Shown: piece after piece, positions 54,862 to 63,333 of the stretch
Position numbering within the stretch: position 1 is the first letter of the stretch
Layout of the letters: each line of letters begins with the position of its first letter
Assembly (NCBI GenBank): GCA_030530775.1
Contig: JAUMUG010000001.1
Coordinates: 186,001-250,000, forward strand
Direction: 5' to 3'
DNA length: 64,000 nucleotides
DNA from: Lautropia sp.
Lineage (GTDB): Bacteria > Pseudomonadota > Gammaproteobacteria > Burkholderiales > Burkholderiaceae_E
Position numbers and translations under genes: made by a program
The notes under the pieces: generated by a model
Seen by the model: the letters and a program-made list of their open reading frames with translations, nothing else
Told to the model about the DNA's origin: nothing
Database searches by the model: none

Positions 54862-56574
54862 TTACGCATGCTGCGCCGGGTTTGCCGGCGGTTCCGATAC
54901 GCTGTGAGCTGCCGAATCATCCGTCGCAGCCGTGTCGTCATGCGATTCGGCCGTTTCAACGCCGTTGGTCGAATCGCTGTCGGCACCCGGCGATTCGGAC
55001 TGTGGATCGGGGCGGGTGGCCGAGGCCAGGTCGGCGCCGAGGTTGATGTTCAGGCGGTTGGCGCCACTGCCCAGCGCCACCATCGACAGGGCGTTCGGGT
55101 AGAGCCGGATCAGGATGCGTTCCATGGCCAGCGTCAGTTCGGTCTGCAGCGCTTTGGCCAGCGCGTCGGGCCCAAAGCTTTGCCGACGTCGCCAGAACTG
55201 GTTGAAGGGGTCTGCCTGCTGGGTCAGTACGTCGGTGACGGTTTTTTCCCAGTGGGCGGGATGCTCGGATCGTTCCCAGTTACCCCGGCCCCGGCCATAG
55301 TGAGCAATCGCCAGATAGGTCAGCAGGCTGGATTGCACCAGACGGTTCATCACGGCATCGGTCCAGGTGACGGTGACGGTATCGATGCCGCGCACCATGT
55401 TGTAGCCGCGGGCCAGGCCGGCTCCACCCAGAAAGCCGAGCACGCCCCCGGCGATCATGCCACCGCCCAACGTCAGGCCGCCGGCCAACACGTCGGCTTT
55501 CAGTCCGGCCAGCGCACCGGTGACGATCCCCCCCATCATGGCGAGTTTTCCTTCGTTCAGGTTCTCGGTCACATCGTAGTGTTCTGCCATGCGGGTCAGC
55601 ACGGCTTCGCTGGCGTGTCCTTCCAGGCCGTTGATGTGGATCATCTCGTCGGTGGATTCACGGATCGAGGTGTTCAGGCGTTCGGCCAGCAGGGTCATGG
55701 CCCGTTGCTTGGCATCGTCCTGGCGATCGTGGGTGATGCCCAGTACTTTGCCGACTTCGCGCAGTTGATCCTTGAGTCCACTGTTGGGAATCTGCTCGCG
55801 ATCGAGTGCGGTGGCAGCCAACCTGACAGCCAGCACGTGCATCGATTCGTCGAAGGTCTTGCGGCGCTGCCGTTGCCACAGCAGGTTCAGACGGTCGAAC
55901 GAGGCGCGCTTGGCTTCAGGCACCAGCGGTGCCACGGCCTGAAGCAATGCACCTTCCTGTACCCAGCAGCGGGCAAAGGCATCCAGTGCCAGCACTTGGC
56001 GTACATCGCCAAAACGGTTCAGATAGCTGCGCCAGCCTTCGATTTCTTCGGCTTCGGCCTTGGGGCCGGCCGGCGGCCCCATCTGGTTCAGCAGCACGAT
56101 GATCGGCTTGCCGATCCAGGCCAGGATCTTCATTTCCGGCTCGACGTAGCTGGCATCTTCGGGATTTTCGGCCGCGTTGACCAGATACAACACGACGTCG
56201 GCTTCCTCGCGCACGTTGCGCACCGCCTGCTGACTGGACCACAGCGGCCGGTCGGCAAAGCGGTCCCAGAGCTGGCTGACGAACCAGCCGATCGGTTTGT
56301 CGGATTGAAACAGGCGGCGGGCCAGTCGGGCGCTGTCGCCGAAGCCGGGGGTGTCCCATAGGAGCAAAAGATCGCCTTGCCGGGTCTGGCACAGCTCGAA
56401 GCGGTCGGCGGTATCGGTCACATGGGGTTCGTCCCGGATTTCACCGACGTTCTGGGACAGCAGGGTGCGGGCGAGCGTGGTCTTGCCCACGTTGGTATGG
56501 GAAACCAGACTGAGAGAGATCGTTTGGGGATCGGTGGCGGACACGGGCGTTCGCGAAAGCTGTAACCCCGTCAT
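54862..56574 (-). CDS. DUF3482-domain GTPase
   Basis: 570 residues from the ATG at 56574. N-terminal TRAFAC-type GTPase: P-loop SHTNVGKTTLA, the T box, DTPGFGDS (G3), and NQMGPP in place of the usual NKxD (G4). The rest is helical with a Gly-rich hydrophobic patch (GGIVTGALAGLKADVLAGGL, LGGGMIAGGVLGFLGGAGLA) and an acidic Ser/Asp/Thr tail. The family usually lies directly next to a DUF2868 gene; here an Abi-type gene separates the two. The function is unproven. The start has no strong ribosome site. Confidence 0.88.
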   Translation of the reverse strand: MTGLQLSRTPVSATDPQTISLSLVSHTNVGKTTLARTLLSQNVGEIRDEPHVTDTADRFELCQTRQGDLLLLWDTPGFGDSARLARRLFQSDKPIGWFVSQLWDRFADRPLWSSQQAVRNVREEADVVLYLVNAAENPEDASYVEPEMKILAWIGKPIIVLLNQMGPPAGPKAEAEEIEGWRSYLNRFGDVRQVLALDAFARCWVQEGALLQAVAPLVPEAKRASFDRLNLLWQRQRRKTFDESMHVLAVRLAATALDREQIPNSGLKDQLREVGKVLGITHDRQDDAKQRAMTLLAERLNTSIRESTDEMIHINGLEGHASEAVLTRMAEHYDVTENLNEGKLAMMGGIVTGALAGLKADVLAGGLTLGGGMIAGGVLGFLGGAGLARGYNMVRGIDTVTVTWTDAVMNRLVQSSLLTYLAIAHYGRGRGNWERSEHPAHWEKTVTDVLTQQADPFNQFWRRRQSFGPDALAKALQTELTLAMERILIRLYPNALSMVALGSGANRLNINLGADLASATRPDPQSESPGADSDSTNGVETAESHDDTAATDDSAAHSVSEPPANPAQHA

Positions 56575-56666
56575 TGTGCACCAGCTTTGGGTGGGATGCT
56601 GGTGCGTCGTGGTGCGGGCGTCGCCGGGAGGCAAGCGCCCGCTGGGAAGTGCGCCTCGGTGTTCGA

Positions 56667-57788
56667 TCAAGCGAGGGGTTCTTGCCCGCGGTCGGGACCG
56701 GGTGTGGCTTGGTCCTGCCAGATAGGTCGGTGCTCCCAATCGTCCGGAAAGCCCATCGCCTTCTGATGGTCTGGGTGCTGCTGAATGTGATCTTGAATGT
56801 GTTCGCTCAGGCGACGCGGCCAGCTGCTGCCGGGGCTGATGCTGCGGATCAGATGAGCGATGACGAACAGGTAGTTGTAGATCTCCCGGGCTGGCTGCTG
56901 TTGCGTCTTCGTGCCGCTTGCCGGGACGGATTGGTCGCTCTGGCTGTGAGGGTCTGTGGTGTTCCCGGGCTTGGGCGCAGCGATCTGATCGAAAACCATC
57001 TGCTTCCGCAGGCGCTTGATGCGGGGAAGTTGCAGGGTGAGCCGACGGTTCCACAGACGGCCGTGGTGCGCACAGATGTTCCTCACCGGGGTCAGAGCGT
57101 GCAGCACACTTTCAAGAACTTCGACTGTCGGGAGTTCCAGTTTCTGCGCGATTTCTCGTTTGACCGAGTTGTCTTTTGTGGCTGCCACCCAGGAGGAGAG
57201 CGAGCCGAGGCTCATTGTTTCGACGACGGCCCAGATCGGCGGCAGGAAAGGGTTCTTGTAGCGTTCGCGGTAGTGAACGACGAAGGTTTCCTTGCTGCCC
57301 TGCAGTTGCTTGGCCATGCTCGCAATGTCGCTGGCGTGCTTCCACGGACACTTGAACAATGTTGCATCCAGATGGGCGTGGGGGTTCTTATGCTTGGTTG
57401 CGAGGGTATGCGCCCAGGCGGTCCGGACGGCGATTTCGATTCGCTCGAAGGCTTCCATGACCAACAGACGGAGCTGTCGGTCAAAGATGTAGAGCGAGAG
57501 CACCTGATCGAAGGTGGTTCCAGGGCGAAACCGGTGAGCGCGCCGCTTGCCCGTCTGCTGATCTGTCTGCGGTGGGAGAGGCTCCTCGAAGGGGAGCCAA
57601 TAGGCGCTGAGCCGGTAATAGCCGATGTGAGTGAGATAGTGTCTCACTTTCTTCTCATCCGCATCGGGGAAGAGCAGCCCGCGTTCTTTGAGACGTTCGA
57701 CTTGTTTGGCGATGGAAAGAGCGGGCTTGTCGTAGCGCACGATCGATCCCGGAAAAAAGTAACCCCCCGGTTTGAGCATCTTGCGCAT
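56667..57788 (-). CDS. Abi family protein (AbiD/AbiF-like, HEPN-type)
   Basis: 373 residues from the ATG at 57788 (a second Met at 57779). Abi_2 pattern: N-terminal KPALSIAKQVERLKERGL, IGYYRLSAYWLPFE, FRPGTTFDQVLSLYIFDRQL, VMEAFERIEIAVRTAWAH, and the C-terminal VRNICAHHGRLWNRR, whose Arg236-x4-His241 is the catalytic motif of HEPN ribonucleases. Such proteins act in abortive infection against phages or as toxins; the partner RNA is unknown. The C-terminal ~100 residues are extra, Gln/Ser/Pro-rich. It lies between the DUF3482 and DUF2868 genes and has its own AT-rich promoter, which suggests insertion. Confidence 0.88.
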   Translation of the reverse strand: MRKMLKPGGYFFPGSIVRYDKPALSIAKQVERLKERGLLFPDADEKKVRHYLTHIGYYRLSAYWLPFEEPLPPQTDQQTGKRRAHRFRPGTTFDQVLSLYIFDRQLRLLVMEAFERIEIAVRTAWAHTLATKHKNPHAHLDATLFKCPWKHASDIASMAKQLQGSKETFVVHYRERYKNPFLPPIWAVVETMSLGSLSSWVAATKDNSVKREIAQKLELPTVEVLESVLHALTPVRNICAHHGRLWNRRLTLQLPRIKRLRKQMVFDQIAAPKPGNTTDPHSQSDQSVPASGTKTQQQPAREIYNYLFVIAHLIRSISPGSSWPRRLSEHIQDHIQQHPDHQKAMGFPDDWEHRPIWQDQATPGPDRGQEPLA

Positions 57789-57824
57789 GGCGCAGACTAG
57801 GCTTGGGGGGTGTTGTTGCTGAAC

Positions 57825-57853
57825 ATTCTAACGACAAACCCGTTTTTTCACAA
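57825..57853 (-). promoter_or_regulatory. predicted promoter of the Abi gene
   Basis: On the minus strand, TTGTGA (57853-57848), exactly 17 nt, then TAGAAT (57830-57825). The -10 matches the consensus at five of six positions, the -35 at four. It lies about 37 nt ahead of the Abi start in a tract that is AT-richer than the flanking genes. Confidence 0.6.
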
Positions 57854-57870
57854 AAGGGTAATGAGCAAAC

Positions 57871-57968
57871 GTACACTTTTGAGCATTGAACGGTGTGTAC
57901 ACACATAGACCGTATCGGTTGCTGAACGTGCAATCGGCATATGTGCTGTCTCTGAACCCGGTGTGTAC
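57871..57968. repeat. GTGTAC repeats in the Abi upstream region
   Basis: Perfect 12-bp palindrome GTGTGTACACAC at 57893-57904; the 10-mer CGGTGTGTAC at 57891-57900 repeats directly at 57959-57968; and GTACAC (57871-57876) is an inverted half-copy. All lie between the Abi promoter and the end of the DUF2868 gene, where a regulator could bind. Confidence 0.6.
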
Positions 57969-57984
57969 CGGGTACCGATCCTTC

Positions 57985-59484
57985 TCAATGCCCCGCCGGC
58001 ACCGTGCTCAGCCGTTCGCCCAGCAGCTGCACGGTGTCGGTTGCCGGGGGTTGGTCCAGGCTGACGAAGATCGGCGGGATGTCGCTGTGCGTGGCGAGGA
58101 TGCGGATCCAGGCGGCGCGGCGGGTGTCGAGACGGTTGCTGTCGGCACCGAAGCGGGCACGGAAGCTGCTTTCGTCGACCAGGGCCACCAATGGCAGGCT
58201 GGCTGGCAGCAGTTGGCCGAGACGTTGCAGGAAGGTGGCGTGGTTTTCGGCCTCGGGGGTGGCCGACAGTGAGAACAGGGCCACTGCCAGGGTGCAGCCT
58301 TCCAGTTCGGGCAGCGGCGCCTCGAGCACGTCTTCTTCGCCCAGCCCCAACGAAGGTTGCAGGCGCAAGGCGGTGTCACTGCCGATACTCTGACCCAGCA
58401 GCTGTTTCAATCCGTTGCGGTTGTCGGCCGGCAGGTTGTAGCTGTAGGGCATCACCCAGGCAATCGAGGCCTCGCCCCGCAACTGTCGGCTCAGGTCGCG
58501 GAAATAGGGCTCTTCCAGCGGCAGTGGAAAGTGCTCGGCAAGACGCCGGGCACGCAGACGGTGGACGATCGCCAGCACCAGCCGGGGCAGGATCACGAGC
58601 AGCAGCAGGGTCAGCATCTGCAGGTGAATCCAGGGGGCTGCGTTTTCTCCCGGGTGTTCGGGGTAGCGCAGGCTGGCAAGACGACTGGCATCGGGCAGCT
58701 CGATCCCGCTGATGAAGCTGGCCGGTCCCCAGAGCAGCTCGAGAAGCCAGACAACCTGATCGGTATGTAGAAAGGTGCTTTCCCAGCCGGCCCGGTATTC
58801 GAAGGCCAGACCGCGCAGATAGAGACCACCGAGGGCTCCGAGCGCAAACAGCAGGGAGCCGGTGTGCAACAGCCCGAAGGCGCGCTCGGCGTAAAGTGGC
58901 GCCGCCATTCCGTGCCAGCCGTTGCGGAATCGGCTCAGCGCGGCCTCGAGTGTGTTGCCGGCTCCGATCGTGGCGTTTTCGGTTGCCGGGCTCGGACCGA
59001 GTCGGGCGTCTTCGCGCCAGCGCTGACCGGTGGCCAGACGCATCAGCAATCGGCTGAGACCGGTGCTCTGGATGCGGGCCTTGCCCGGCCAGAGGGCGTT
59101 GAAGCTCAGCACCAGATAAGTCAGTAGATTCCAGAGCAGGATCAGCAGTAGCGGCGGATTGAGGATGTTGATCCGCTGGCCGGCGCCGGCGGCATCGAGC
59201 GCGAGTCCGCTCAGCAATGCCACCAGCATCAGTATCGGGCCGATCCAGGGGCGCCACTGCTGCGAGTGTACGGCCTCGGTCAGGCCGGGCTGGCGCCGCT
59301 CCAGCCGCCGCAGCGCGCAGCTGGCCCGCTCGGCCACGAAGACGTCGGCCGGTGCGTCGCTGCCGCAACGGCGCAGGGCTTCCTGCGAGGCATGGTGGCG
59401 ATCCGATTCGCTCCAGAGCTCGCTGGGGGACTGGCGGTCAAAGGCGCGGACGAGCAGCGCCTCTCGGGCTTGGTGTTCAGTCAC
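57985..59484 (-). CDS. DUF2868-domain membrane protein
   Basis: 499 residues, GTG start at 59484 that overlaps the gshA stop by 8 nt (GTGACTGA), so translation is likely coupled to gshA. An N-terminal soluble stretch (HQAREALLVRAFDRQSPSEL), then hydrophobic helices (GPILMLVALLSGLAL, LLLILLWNLLTYLVLSFNAL, LLHTGSLLFALGALGGLYL, LQMLTLLLLVILPRLVLAIV), and a soluble C-terminal half with a Rossmann-like SLPLVALVDESSFRARFG. The family is paired with DUF3482 GTPases in betaproteobacteria, as here apart from the intervening Abi gene. The role is unknown. Confidence 0.88.
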   Translation of the reverse strand: MTEHQAREALLVRAFDRQSPSELWSESDRHHASQEALRRCGSDAPADVFVAERASCALRRLERRQPGLTEAVHSQQWRPWIGPILMLVALLSGLALDAAGAGQRINILNPPLLLILLWNLLTYLVLSFNALWPGKARIQSTGLSRLLMRLATGQRWREDARLGPSPATENATIGAGNTLEAALSRFRNGWHGMAAPLYAERAFGLLHTGSLLFALGALGGLYLRGLAFEYRAGWESTFLHTDQVVWLLELLWGPASFISGIELPDASRLASLRYPEHPGENAAPWIHLQMLTLLLLVILPRLVLAIVHRLRARRLAEHFPLPLEEPYFRDLSRQLRGEASIAWVMPYSYNLPADNRNGLKQLLGQSIGSDTALRLQPSLGLGEEDVLEAPLPELEGCTLAVALFSLSATPEAENHATFLQRLGQLLPASLPLVALVDESSFRARFGADSNRLDTRRAAWIRILATHSDIPPIFVSLDQPPATDTVQLLGERLSTVPAGH

Positions 59485-61072
59485 TGATCAGTGGTGGAAC
59501 CGAAGTGATGTATTGCTGGCGCCATTGCTCGAAGTCGCCGGTGTCGGCGGCTTCGATTTTTTGCTGGCTGATGAAGGATTCTTGCGCCATCGCGACGAAT
59601 TCGTCACGGATGTCCGGATTCAGCGGTTGGTCGAGCAGGATTTGCCGGTGTCGGGCCGACTGTTGTGCCACCCAATCGATCAGTGACGCCTGTGGGTGTT
59701 CGGCCACGGCGGCCATCAGACGGGCCGAGGGGGTGGTGTCGAGATCGTCGAGCCGACCCGCGGCCATGGCCAGTGCGGCGGCGTAGGCACCTCCGGCTTC
59801 GGGATGGGCTTCGTCCAGTCGTTCGGCCACCGGTTGGCAGGCCGCCAGAATCCGCCTGCCCCAATCCTGCAGACCGAGGGCACTGCCGTCGTCCTGGGTC
59901 AGCATCAGCCCCGGCTCCCGACCGCGTTGTGCCACTTCGTGACGGTTGCTGGCCTGGCGGGCGTTGATTTCCGGGGTGTCGCGAGGGCTGTCGGACAGCA
60001 GGCAATAGAGCAGGAAGATGTCGAGGAAACGGATGGTGTCGGCGGTGATGCCGATCGGGCTGAAAGGATCGAGATCCATCAGCCGGACTTCGACATACTG
60101 CACACCCCGGCTGGCCAGTGCGCTCAACGGGCGTTCTTGGTGGCGGATCGTCTGTTTGGGACGGATGGTGCCGTAGAACTCGTTTTCTATCTGCAGCAGT
60201 GCGGTCGACAGTTGCCGGTACTGACCATCGACCTGGATGCCGATGGCTTCGTAGGGTGGATAGGGATCGGTCAGCGCATCGTGCAGAGAGTTGGCGTAAC
60301 TGTTGAGGCAGTTGTAGCTGACGGAAATGCTTGACTGGGCATCGCTCTGATATCCGAGTGGGCCCATGCGCAGCGAGGTGGCGGCCGGCAGGCCGAGGGC
60401 ATCGCTGCCGAAGGGTTGCAACGGTTGCGGGGCATCTTCGGCGAAAGGCCGGGGGACGACCGGCGAGGCGCCGAACAGCAGCATCAGCAGCCAGGACTCA
60501 CGCCGGAAATTTCGGATCAGCCCGAAATAGCCCTGATTGCGGGCACGTTGCGGACGGTCGGCGTCGAGCCTGAGGCCCGGACTGGTCTTGACGACCTGCC
60601 AGAGCTCGTCGGGCACCGAAAAGTTGTAGTGCAGGCCCGAGATGGTCTGCATGCGGCTGCCATAGCGGTACTTGAGGCCGGTGCGATACAACGTTTTGGC
60701 GCGACCGATGAAGGAGCTGCCGTATTGTCCGAGCGGGATGTCGTCGTCGGGCGGCAGCAGGCAAGGCATGCTGGAGCACCACATGCGTTCGTCGCCGATG
60801 TTCTGATGGACGAACTGGTGGGTCTGGGTCAGCTCGTTCAGGCAACTTTCGATGCCCGGGTGTACCCCGGTGATCAGTTCCAGCTGCGATTCGCTGAAAT
60901 CGGTGGTGATACGGGGGTGGGTCAGCGCCGAACCCAGGGGTTTGGGATGCGGCAGCATCGACAGACGGCCTTCCGGCGTGGCGCGCAGGCTTTCTTTCTC
61001 CAGGCCGCGCATGAAACCACGCAGTAGGGAGGGGTCGATGCTGGCCAGGCGGGAACGAAGTGTGTCAGGCAT
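59477..61072 (-). CDS. gshA: glutamate--cysteine ligase (GshA type)
   Basis: 531 residues from the ATG at 61072. First step of glutathione synthesis: ATP-dependent joining of glutamate and cysteine. Family blocks of the E. coli GshA type are clear: RGLEKESLRATPEGRLS, HPRITTDFSESQLELIT, WCSSMPCLLPPDDDIPLGQY, TISGLHYNFS, and YVEVRLMDLDPFSPIG near the active site. The protein is full length. An open frame continues to 61204 but lacks similarity. The stop overlaps the DUF2868 start by 8 nt. Confidence 0.95.
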   Translation of the reverse strand: MPDTLRSRLASIDPSLLRGFMRGLEKESLRATPEGRLSMLPHPKPLGSALTHPRITTDFSESQLELITGVHPGIESCLNELTQTHQFVHQNIGDERMWCSSMPCLLPPDDDIPLGQYGSSFIGRAKTLYRTGLKYRYGSRMQTISGLHYNFSVPDELWQVVKTSPGLRLDADRPQRARNQGYFGLIRNFRRESWLLMLLFGASPVVPRPFAEDAPQPLQPFGSDALGLPAATSLRMGPLGYQSDAQSSISVSYNCLNSYANSLHDALTDPYPPYEAIGIQVDGQYRQLSTALLQIENEFYGTIRPKQTIRHQERPLSALASRGVQYVEVRLMDLDPFSPIGITADTIRFLDIFLLYCLLSDSPRDTPEINARQASNRHEVAQRGREPGLMLTQDDGSALGLQDWGRRILAACQPVAERLDEAHPEAGGAYAAALAMAAGRLDDLDTTPSARLMAAVAEHPQASLIDWVAQQSARHRQILLDQPLNPDIRDEFVAMAQESFISQQKIEAADTGDFEQWRQQYITSVPPLISD

Positions 61073-61348
61073 AGGACTTCTTTCAGGCAAGAGGGCGAGC
61101 AGCCGAAAAGCGTAGCAGAAAGCGGGCGCCCGCGGGAGGACGCCCCTGCCGGATTTCAGAATCGGGTGCCGTGGCTGCTGCCGGGTCGGTGCTGTGTCGT
61201 GCAAGTGCCATCGGCCGGATGCCGACCCGGATGCCCAGCAGTGGAACGGGCGGCGGTGAGGCCGTCTCTCCGCTGCGGCTCCCGTGACTCCGGGGCACTG
61301 GCCGCGGCTCCGGCATTCGGGGGCTGCGGTCGGTGTGCCGACGGTTTT

Positions 61349-62746
61349 TCACTGGCTGCCAAAAATCTGCCCTGGCAGCCAGGTGGCCAGCTCGGGAAAG
61401 GCGATGACGAAACCGAGGCCGATCAGCTGCAGGGCGACGAAAGGCGCTGCACCACGATAGAGCATACCGGTGGTGACGCTCGCCGGTGCCATACCGCGCA
61501 GATAGATCAGCGAGAAGCCGAAAGGCGGGGTCATGAAGCTGGTCTGCAGGTTCATGCCGACCAGAACGCCCAGCCAGATCGGGTTGAGATCCAGATCGAG
61601 CAGCACCGGCGCGGTGATCGGGATGATGATGAAGATCACTTCGAAGGTGTCGAGGATGAAGCCGAGCAGGAACATCACCAGCATCACGATGATCAGCGCG
61701 CCCATGGCACCGCCCGGCAGATCGGACAGCAGGGTGTGCACCAGGTCTTCGCCGCCCAGCATCCGGAAGACGATCGAGAACACCGCTGCACCCAGCAGCA
61801 GCGTGAAGACCATCGAGGTGATGGTGGCGGTCGACTGGCAGGCTTCGCGCAGCATCTTCAGGCTCAGCCGGCGACGCAGGGCGATCAGCAACAGCGCGCC
61901 GATGGAGCCGACCGAGGCGGCTTCGGTCGGGGTGGCGATGCCACCCAGGATCGAGCCGAGCACGGCGACGATCAGCAACAGTGGCGGCAGCAGGGCGGTC
62001 AGGATGTCGCGTGTGAGGCTGGTGCCGTTTTCGGGGTCATGCGGGGTGGCCGGGCAGGATGCGGGATCGAAGATGGCCTTGCCGGCCACGTACAGCATAT
62101 AGAGCAGGATCAGTACGATGCTGGGCAACAGCGCACCGGCGAACAGATCACCGACCGATACCGGGGTCGGTGCGAAGTTGCCCTTGGACATCTGTACCTG
62201 AGCGTGGGTGCCGGCCAGCATGTCGCCCATGAAGATCAGAATGGTCGAAGGCGGAATGATCTGCCCCAGCGTGCCGGAGGCGACGATGACCCCGCTGGCC
62301 AGGCGCGGATCGTAGCCGGTGCGCAGCATGGCGGGCAGGCTGATCAGTCCCATGGTGACGACGGTGGCGCCGACCACTCCGGTGGATGCGGCCAGCAGTG
62401 CACCGACGATGACGACCGAGAAACCGAGGCCGCCGCGGACCTTGCCGAAAACCCGCCCCATGGTGCCGAGCAGCGACTCGGCGATGCCGGAGCGTTCGAG
62501 CAGCACGCCCATGAAGATGAACAGGGGCACTGCGACCAGGACCTCATTGGACATGAAGCCGACGTAGCGGGAGGCCAGGGCACCGAAGTTGGAGAAGTCG
62601 AAGACGTCGAGATACCAACCGATGACGGCCGTCAGCAACGAGGCGCCAGCCAGGGAGTAGGCCACCGGGAAGCCCAGCATCAGGACGCCGATGATGCCGA
62701 AAAAGAGCGAGCCGGCGAGGATTTCGCCGATCAGGATGGGATCCAT
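61349..62746 (-). CDS. dctM: TRAP transporter large permease (DctM)
   Basis: 465 residues, about twelve membrane helices. DctM/large-permease signatures: GVPLF-like VAVPLFIFMGVLLERSGIAE, GALLAASTGVVGATVVTMGL, LPAMLRTGYDPRLASG, GQIIPPSTILIFMGD, GGIATPTEAASVGSIGALLL, and QTSFMTPPFGFSLIYLRG. It moves the substrate using a sodium gradient, together with DctQ and the periplasmic DctP. dctQ ends 3 bp before its start, so the order is dctP-dctQ-dctM on the minus strand. The TakP-like DctP suggests a 2-oxo acid or similar carboxylate as substrate. Confidence 0.95.
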   Translation of the reverse strand: MDPILIGEILAGSLFFGIIGVLMLGFPVAYSLAGASLLTAVIGWYLDVFDFSNFGALASRYVGFMSNEVLVAVPLFIFMGVLLERSGIAESLLGTMGRVFGKVRGGLGFSVVIVGALLAASTGVVGATVVTMGLISLPAMLRTGYDPRLASGVIVASGTLGQIIPPSTILIFMGDMLAGTHAQVQMSKGNFAPTPVSVGDLFAGALLPSIVLILLYMLYVAGKAIFDPASCPATPHDPENGTSLTRDILTALLPPLLLIVAVLGSILGGIATPTEAASVGSIGALLLIALRRRLSLKMLREACQSTATITSMVFTLLLGAAVFSIVFRMLGGEDLVHTLLSDLPGGAMGALIIVMLVMFLLGFILDTFEVIFIIIPITAPVLLDLDLNPIWLGVLVGMNLQTSFMTPPFGFSLIYLRGMAPASVTTGMLYRGAAPFVALQLIGLGFVIAFPELATWLPGQIFGSQ

Positions 62747-62749
62747 CGT

Positions 62750-63301
62750 TCAGTGATTTTCCGGTTTGTAGCGAAGGTGTTCGGGCAGCAGGTTCTGGCG
62801 GCCGCCGAGAACCAGCAGGCTGCGGCCGGCCATGGCCAGCCCCTGTAATGCGGTCATGATCACGAACAGCAGGATGAAGCCCTTGAGGATGAAGAAGCCT
62901 TCCAGCCCACCGGCGTTGGGCGAGCCTTCGGTCAGCCGCCAGGAGCGGACCACATAGGGCCAGGCATAAGTCCAGATCAGAAAGCAGAAGGGCAGCAGGC
63001 AGACCAGCACGCCGAAGAGGTCGAGCCAGGCCTTGCTGCGCAGAGAGGCCCTCCGATAGAAGATGTCGACCCTGACATGGTCGTCACGCATCAGCGCGTA
63101 GGCGCTGACGCCCATGAACATGGCGCCACTCAGCCAAACGTAGAGATCTTGCAACCAGATGAAGGAGGTGTTGAACCAATATCGCAGCACCACCACCGTG
63201 AAGCAGACCAGCACGATGCCCAGGGACAGCCAGGAAAGCAACCGTCCGATGACACCAGTGACGGCACTGACGAGAGTGACGTAGAGGGCTACAGCTCGCA
63301 T
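62750..63301 (-). CDS. dctQ: TRAP transporter small permease (DctQ)
   Basis: 183 residues with four membrane helices (e.g. LSLGIVLVCFTVVVLRYWFN, FGVLVCLLPFCFLIWTYAWP). DctQ signatures: the RYWFNTSFIWLQDLYVWLSG block and a DDHVRVDIFY motif. It binds DctM in the inner membrane. It lies 32 bp after dctP and 3 bp before dctM. Confidence 0.93.
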   Translation of the reverse strand: MRAVALYVTLVSAVTGVIGRLLSWLSLGIVLVCFTVVVLRYWFNTSFIWLQDLYVWLSGAMFMGVSAYALMRDDHVRVDIFYRRASLRSKAWLDLFGVLVCLLPFCFLIWTYAWPYVVRSWRLTEGSPNAGGLEGFFILKGFILLFVIMTALQGLAMAGRSLLVLGGRQNLLPEHLRYKPENH

Positions 63302-63333
63302 ACTGAAATCAGGATCCTGGTGAGAGTGTGTAC

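Noticed and set aside
54721-56361. 546-codon frame antisense to the DUF3482 GTPase
   Set aside because: The minus-strand GTPase motifs are clear; this frame has none.
61166-62848. 560-codon Gln/Asp/His-rich frame antisense to dctM
   Set aside because: Composition is typical of an antisense frame over a membrane protein; no similarity seen.
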